A stretch of 9,705 nucleotides of DNA from Acidithiobacillus sp. (GTDB lineage Bacteria; Pseudomonadota; Gammaproteobacteria; Acidithiobacillales; Acidithiobacillaceae): assembly GCA_028065135.1 (NCBI GenBank), contig JAPTWR010000077.1, positions 1-9,705 on the forward strand, given 5' to 3'. The notes below the pieces were generated by a model. The model did not search any database. It was given only the letters and a program-made list of their open reading frames with translations, and had not been told where the DNA came from. Shown piece after piece: positions 6,997-9,705 of the stretch (position 1 is its first letter; each line of letters opens with the position of its first letter). Made by a program: the position numbers and the translations under genes.

Positions 6997-7575
6997 ATGT
7001 CTGAAGAGATTCAAGAGTGGCCAAGAAGTACGCGATGGATACATGCGGGATTTGCGTTGGCGGTAACGCTTCTGCTGTTCAGCGAACTTGACATGAAGGC
7101 CATATGGAAAAAAGTCGGCGAACTTCCATTTCGGCATTTACTGTTTCATATGCATATGTGGATTGGCATGTTTGCAGCAGTTATTGTTGTCGCATTCTGG
7201 GTGCAGGTTTTCTCCAACAAAAACCTGCGCTCACACCTGTTCCCCTACAGCGGACCATACTTGGACAACGTCTGCACCGATATCAGGGGACTGGCAAGCA
7301 GAAAGCTGCCGCCAAGCGGGATGCGCGGCGGGGTGCCGGGCATGGTACATGGTTTTGGTTTGGCTGCCGTGACCGGCATGGCCCTCCTGGGATTTATCAT
7401 GTTTTTCCTGATTCCCAATTATGGAGTGGCTGCGCCCATAGGCTTCTACCAGCTTCCCAAGAAGATGCACGACTTTCTTTCTTCATTTGTCTGGTTGTAC
7501 TGGTGGGGCCATATCGGCATGGCCACACTTCACGCCAGTAAATCTCCGACCATTCTGCGCATATTCAGGCCATAA
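6997..7575 (+). CDS. Cytochrome b561-like four-helix membrane protein (di-heme b type)
   Basis: A 192-residue inner-membrane protein with four hydrophobic helices (about 15-30, 50-72, 116-140, 160-180). Histidines suited to bind two b hemes are present: H16 (RWIHAGFA), H51 or H53 (FHMHMWIG), H158 and H172 (WWGHIG). The 14-residue gap between H158 and H172 matches H137 and H151 of E. coli CybB; H118 and H179 are extra. The family passes electrons from quinol across the membrane, though many members have unknown partners. GGAG before ATG 6997 supports the start. The neighbouring TonB genes and OmpA lipoprotein on the same strand suggest a shared locus; a role in reducing an imported metal complex is possible but speculative. 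Confidence 0.82.
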   Translation: MSEEIQEWPRSTRWIHAGFALAVTLLLFSELDMKAIWKKVGELPFRHLLFHMHMWIGMFAAVIVVAFWVQVFSNKNLRSHLFPYSGPYLDNVCTDIRGLASRKLPPSGMRGGVPGMVHGFGLAAVTGMALLGFIMFFLIPNYGVAAPIGFYQLPKKMHDFLSSFVWLYWWGHIGMATLHASKSPTILRIFRP

Positions 7576-7620
7576 AACAGGGAATGAAGGCTGCCCATAT
7601 CTTTTGAAAGTAGACAACCG

Positions 7621-7626
7621 AAGGAG
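7621..7626 (+). promoter_or_regulatory. Ribosome-binding site fixing the start of the OmpA-like lipoprotein
   Basis: AAGGAG lies 7 nt before ATG 7634. It selects this start over in-frame upstream codons back to 7487, which would overlap the b561-like gene and bury the lipoprotein signal. Confidence 0.75.
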
Positions 7627-7633
7627 AGTCCAG

Positions 7634-8170
7634 ATGATTACAAAGAAACAGGCGCTATTGTCCATATTGGTCTTGGCGGCGGCTGGTTGTGCGGGGGTGC
7701 CGTTGCCGGGTTGTCCGGCCAAGACACCAGCTCCCGGTGCCGCACCCGTTGCGGCACCGGCTCCTACACCTGCCCCCATAGCGCCCGTGCAGCAGACGGT
7801 CCTACAAAGCAAACCAGTGACCATTACCGGGATCAACTTTAAGTTCAACTCGGCACAACTCTTAGGCCACGATATCCGGGTCCTGGATGAGGTGGCGAAC
7901 TTCGCGCAGAAGCACCCCAACGCAGTTCTGGATGTGAACGGCTACTGTAGCAAGGTGGGCAGCTATGCTTACAATCAGAAACTGTCGGAACAGCGCGCGG
8001 AAAGCGTGGCCCGGTATCTGAAGGTCCACGGAGTACCTGATTCCCGCATGGTGATCAAGGGCCACTCCTACAAGGACCCTATCGCCAGCAATGCAACCTC
8101 TCAAGGGCGTTTCCAGAATCAGCGCGTAGAGATCAACTCCACCATCCAAGTGAAAAAAACAGTCGGCTAA
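7634..8170 (+). CDS. OmpA-family (Pal/OmpA C-terminal domain) outer-membrane lipoprotein
   Basis: A 178-residue lipoprotein. The N-terminus is a lipoprotein signal (MITKK, hydrophobic core, LAAAGC with Cys19 as the lipidation site). A Pro/Ala-rich linker follows (about 28-55), then an OmpA-like domain at about 62-173. The domain shows FKFNSAQL, YNQKLSEQRAESVARYL and RFQNQRVEI, all typical. The domain normally binds peptidoglycan through an Asp in a GHTD-type motif and a downstream Arg. Here the motif reads GYCS (residues 103-106), so the Asp is missing, while Arg121 in LSEQRA is kept. Binding to diaminopimelate may be weakened. It begins 58 bp after the b561-like gene on the same strand and may share its transcript. 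Confidence 0.87.
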   Translation: MITKKQALLSILVLAAAGCAGVPLPGCPAKTPAPGAAPVAAPAPTPAPIAPVQQTVLQSKPVTITGINFKFNSAQLLGHDIRVLDEVANFAQKHPNAVLDVNGYCSKVGSYAYNQKLSEQRAESVARYLKVHGVPDSRMVIKGHSYKDPIASNATSQGRFQNQRVEINSTIQVKKTVG

Positions 8171-8293
8171 ATATTTCGGCAGCTGTGGTAATAAGTACGC
8201 TGTACCCTCGCAACGCATGGCATGGCATGGCGTCGCTCCACCTCTGCCTTGCCCTGCGGGGCTCTTTTTACGGTGCAGTTTAGGAAGAAACAA
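8171..8293. other. Non-coding spacer after the lipoprotein gene
   Basis: No convincing gene on either strand. It contains three tandem copies of ATGGC at 8217-8231 and the possible terminator listed separately. The frames crossing it lack a ribosome-binding site and recognisable protein features. Confidence 0.6.
8251..8269 (+). terminator. Possible intrinsic terminator of the lipoprotein transcript
   Basis: GCCC and GGGC pair around TGCG (8251-8262), followed two bases later by TTTTT at 8265-8269. The stem is only 4 bp, so strength is doubtful, but the position about 80 bp after the lipoprotein stop fits. Confidence 0.45.
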
Positions 8294-8323
8294 TTGATAC
8301 CAAGAGAGACTTGGTGATAAAAT
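8294..8323 (+). promoter_or_regulatory. Predicted sigma70 promoter with extended -10
   Basis: TTGATA (8294-8299, 5/6 to the -35 consensus) and TAAAAT (8318-8323, 5/6 to the -10 consensus) are 18 bp apart, with a TGn extension just before the -10. Transcription would start near 8330. No translated gene follows directly; the transcript would run to the terminator at 8509-8531. Confidence 0.55.
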
Positions 8324-8329
8324 GTCTAT

Positions 8330-8531
8330 TTCTAAACAATAGAATTGTCATATCAAAAACCACGCAGGATGTCGTGCTATCGTTGCACCATTATAGTTTC
8401 AAATAAAACATGCTGTCAGACATGAAAATGTCATCTCAGGTTCATGAGAACGTAACATTCGTTTGTTATTCTGGGGATGAGTCATTCGTGACTCTCTCCT
8501 CCTCCTTTAGCCCACTTCAAGTGGGCTTTTT
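8330..8531 (+). ncRNA. Candidate small RNA of about 200 nt
   Basis: The region lies between a good promoter and a strong intrinsic terminator and has no sizeable reading frame. Local hairpins are ACAAT/ATTGT around AGA (8336-8348), GTGC/GCAC (8374-8388), GACAT/ATGTC around GAAA (8419-8432), TCTCA/TGAGA (8434-8449) and GAGTCA/TGACTC around TTCG (8479-8494), the last extendable through an internal loop to about 8473-8501. A CU-rich single-stranded linker (8495-8506) complementary to Shine-Dalgarno sequences joins it to the terminator. I do not recognise a known family; it does not fold like 6S RNA. The alternative is a long leader of the OsmC-like gene at 8534, but that gene has no ribosome-binding site after the terminator. 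The 5' end is inferred. Confidence 0.5.
8509..8531 (+). terminator. Strong intrinsic terminator
   Basis: AGCCCAC and GTGGGCT form a perfect 7-bp GC-rich stem around TTCAA, running straight into TTTTT. It ends 2 bp before ATG 8534, so it serves an upstream transcript (the candidate small RNA), not the gene that follows. Confidence 0.88.
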
Positions 8532-8533
8532 AC

Positions 8534-8896
8534 ATGAAATATAATGTCCGCGTTGAACGCACTGATTCCTTGCATGTCAACGCCAGTGTGCGGGATTTTG
8601 AGATCCAGCTTGGTGCCAAGCGGGCCGATCCTACGGCGGGTTTTAACCCAGTTGAAACCCTCCTTTCCTCCATAGGAGCGTGCCTTCTGACCGCCATCAG
8701 TTTCGTGGCCGAGGCTTCCCATACTCCTCTGGCAGGGGCGAGGACAGAGCTCGAAGCCACGCGGCAAGATCGTCCTCTGGGCGGTGTTTTCCGACGTTCG
8801 CAATTTGCCGTGCGGAAAACTCAATACCGTCAACATGGGATCATATCTGTGAATAAAGGACGTACCACTTTCGCAATGCCACCAAACTCCAAATAG
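8534..8896 (+). pseudogene. OsmC-family protein, 3'-truncated
   Basis: The first about 81 residues match the OsmC/Ohr-like fold family, which reduces organic peroxides or has related thiol chemistry. Features include MKYNVRVERTD, GFNPVETLLSSIGACLLTAI with Cys50 in the position of the first conserved cysteine, and EATRQDRP. After DRP (near 8776) the frame continues for about 39 residues with no family resemblance, and the second half, including the second cysteine, is missing. The family is usually near 130-140 residues. No ribosome-binding site is seen, because the start sits 2 bp after a strong terminator. An 8-bp inverted repeat begins 10 bp past the break. Likely an inactive gene; a leaderless short product is possible. 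Confidence 0.6.
8786..8820. repeat. Perfect 8-bp inverted repeat at the OsmC break
   Basis: GTTTTCCG (8786-8793) and CGGAAAAC (8813-8820) are exact inverse complements with a 19-nt spacer. They lie directly after the point where OsmC similarity ends. They could be a remnant of a mobile-element end or a convergent-gene hairpin; there is no T-run. Confidence 0.5.
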
Positions 8897-9056
8897 ACTC
8901 CACAACACCAAATGGCCAAGTGCCTGCAAGGAACCCGTATATCGCTGAACCCAGGCATGAAAACGAAAAGGCCATGGTAAACCAGTATGATCGTGCTTCT
9001 AAAGCATAAAATAACATCATTAAAGTCACGACCGACGCGCCATACAAGGTCAGCAT
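8841..9056 (-). CDS. Small three-helix membrane protein of unknown function
   Basis: A 71-residue protein that is almost entirely hydrophobic, with about three membrane segments (about 2-20, 25-44, 47-62). It carries YGFLAGTWPFGVVESIWSLV, a pattern (YG-x-L-x-G-x-WP then VVE/VVL and W/A-L-x-A) seen in small uncharacterised bacterial membrane proteins. The start is well supported: reading on this strand, AGGAGAG lies just before ATG 9056. Its gene starts 17 bp after the stop of the flavoprotein remnant on the same strand, so it was probably the last gene of that operon. Function is unknown. Confidence 0.72.
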   Translation of the reverse strand: MLTLYGASVVTLMMLFYALEARSYWFTMAFSFSCLGSAIYGFLAGTWPFGVVESIWSLVALRKWYVLYSQI

Positions 9057-9057
9057 A

Positions 9058-9067
9058 TCTCTCTCCT
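9058..9067 (-). promoter_or_regulatory. Shine-Dalgarno site of the small membrane protein gene
   Basis: On the minus strand the sequence reads TAGGAGAGAG immediately before the start at 9056. It decides the start and is complementary over 9 nt to the CU-rich part of the candidate small RNA (8492-8500). Confidence 0.7.
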
Positions 9068-9073
9068 ACACCA

Positions 9074-9463
9074 TTAGTTGCGCGAACCGCTTTCCTTCGT
9101 TTCCACCCAGACCTGTGCTCCCATTTGCACAGGATCCCACGGATTGCTGAACGGCGGTGAGTAGCTGAGGTCGAGATCATTCAGATCTTCGACGCCCATG
9201 CCATGGAACAGCGCCGTTGCGAAGACATCGATGCATTTCGACACCCCCGACTGCCAGTGGCCGAGGATCTGCGCGCCCAGAAGTCGGCGGGTTCGGCGAT
9301 CGCCAGTCACCCGGACGTGCAGTTTCTGTGCGTTCCGGTAGTAGACCTTGTGGTCCCAGGTTTGTGTTCCGACGGTGACGGGATCAAATCCCGCAGCGCG
9401 CGCTTCGGCTTCGCGCAAGCCCCTCCGCGCGATCGCCAAATCGAAGACCTTGACCGTTGTCAC
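9074..9463 (-). pseudogene. C-terminal remnant of an FAD/NAD(P) disulfide oxidoreductase (CoA-disulfide reductase / NADH oxidase-like)
   Basis: About 129 residues matching only the C-terminal dimerisation domain of the pyridine-nucleotide disulfide oxidoreductase family. Visible features are VKVFDLAIARRGL, AAGFDPVTV, DHKVYYRNAQKLHVRVTGD, LLGAQILG, VSKCIDVFATAL and DLDLSYSPPFSNPWDPVQ. Full-length members are about 450-560 residues. The FAD and NAD domains and the active-site cysteine are absent. Upstream, the frame runs only to a stop at 9515-9517, through non-homologous sequence containing a GC-rich hairpin (9463-9479). GTG 9463 is merely a possible start, with no ribosome-binding site. It is best read as a deletion remnant between the DsrE-family gene and the small membrane protein gene. 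Confidence 0.72.
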
Positions 9464-9479
9464 CCCGGCAGAGCCGGGG
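9463..9479. repeat. GC-rich perfect hairpin at the flavoprotein truncation point
   Basis: CCCCGGC and GCCGGGG pair around AGA, a 7-bp perfect stem. It lies 35 bp after the DsrE-family stop codon (minus strand) and exactly abuts the point where flavoprotein similarity begins. No T-run follows. It may be the old terminator of the DsrE gene or a dispersed palindromic repeat. Confidence 0.6.
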
Positions 9480-9514
9480 GACGGGCATTGCGGCTTTTCA
9501 TCGGGATGGGGTGA

Positions 9515-9705
9515 TTACCAGGTCAGGACACGCCCGGCAGCGCCCAAGGAGGGCAACGCCGCGCTGGGAGTGAGGAGCGGAATCGGCTTGTCCACATCAT
9601 CGGCCGTCATGCCGTTGAGTTCCAGGGATTGGAGGCAACCGATGAAGCGCACGCCGTTATCTTCGGCCAATTTCATGAAGTCGGCCACGCTCTTGCCCCC
9701 GGCCA
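9515..9705 (-). CDS. DsrE/DsrF-family protein, 3' end
   Basis: The C-terminal 63 residues of a protein whose start lies beyond the right edge. The visible sequence (ADFMKLAEDNGVRFIGCLQS, then LELNGMTADDV, ending GAAGRVLTW) follows the DsrE/F/H pattern of a helix, a strand with a conserved-type cysteine (GVRFIGC) and a GMT/GI-x-x-DDV segment. Such proteins bind or transfer sulfur, often beside TusA, rhodanese or heterodisulfide-reductase-like genes in sulfur oxidisers. The stop is TAA on the minus strand at 9515-9517. The adjacent flavoprotein remnant is of a type commonly linked to persulfide or CoA-disulfide chemistry, supporting a former sulfur-related operon (inference). Confidence 0.72.
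   Translation of the reverse strand, partial: AGGKSVADFMKLAEDNGVRFIGCLQSLELNGMTADDVDKPIPLLTPSAALPSLGAAGRVLTW

Noticed and set aside
7487..7633. Upstream extension of the OmpA lipoprotein frame.
   Set aside because: It would overlap the b561-like gene and place the lipoprotein signal internally; ATG 7634 has a good ribosome-binding site and an N-terminal lipobox.
8217..8231. Three tandem ATGGC units.
   Set aside because: Too short to call a functional repeat; recorded only as part of the spacer description.
8330..8531. 6S RNA or tmRNA as identity of the non-coding transcript.
   Set aside because: The 5' and 3' ends are not complementary, there is no long bulged rod, and no tRNA-like ends or tag frame.
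1..9705. CRISPR arrays, tRNA or rRNA genes, integrases or transposase genes.
   Set aside because: None seen on either strand by reading; only small inverted repeats occur at the rearranged right end.

Overview
The window looks like part of the chromosome of an acidophilic, sulfur-metabolising gammaproteobacterium-like organism, most likely Acidithiobacillus or a relative. This is inferred from a Pho84-like phosphate transporter, a DsrE-family protein beside a CoA-disulfide-reductase-type flavoprotein, and gene style; no marker gene fixes the taxon. The window opens inside one gene and closes inside another.

Layout. Positions 1-504 (+) hold the 3' end of a phosphate-type major facilitator transporter. 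Next come two OmpR/PhoB-type winged-helix regulators (531-1379 and 1488-2282), both with receiver-like N-termini that lack the phospho-accepting aspartate. A run of 11-bp-spaced TGTCAC-like repeats (1355-1398), placed like a Pho box just upstream of a -10-like hexamer, lies between them. Then follows a complete TonB energy-transfer set on the same strand: exbB (2303-2992), exbD (2992-3390, 1-nt overlap), a TonB-dependent outer-membrane receptor (3409-5808), an unrecognised 66-residue protein (5867-6067) and tonB (6138-6860). A strong hairpin at 5824-5850 separates the receptor from the distal genes. Beyond tonB lie a four-helix cytochrome b561-like protein (6997-7575) and a small OmpA-domain lipoprotein (7634-8170).

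The stretch 8171-8533 has no protein gene but is not empty. It holds a possible terminator, a good sigma70-type promoter with an extended -10 (8294-8323), several short hairpins and a textbook intrinsic terminator (8509-8531). Together these outline a candidate small RNA of about 200 nt with a CU-rich, anti-Shine-Dalgarno-like linker.

The right end looks rearranged. An OsmC-family gene (8534-) loses family resemblance after about residue 81. On the minus strand are a DsrE-family 3' end (9515-9705), a C-terminal remnant of an FAD/NAD disulfide oxidoreductase (9074-9463) cut off at a GC-rich hairpin, and a small three-helix membrane protein (8841-9056) with a good ribosome-binding site.

Working model (inference): the left 7-8 kb is a self-contained TonB-dependent uptake system with its own ExbB, ExbD, TonB and receptor. 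It is controlled by PhoB-family proteins, perhaps under phosphate limitation, and is paired with an inner-membrane phosphate transporter. The substrate cannot be read from the sequence. Unusual points are the paired phosphorylation-independent regulators and, by eye alignment, substitutions at key membrane residues of TonB (His to Glu) and ExbB (Glu to Asp).
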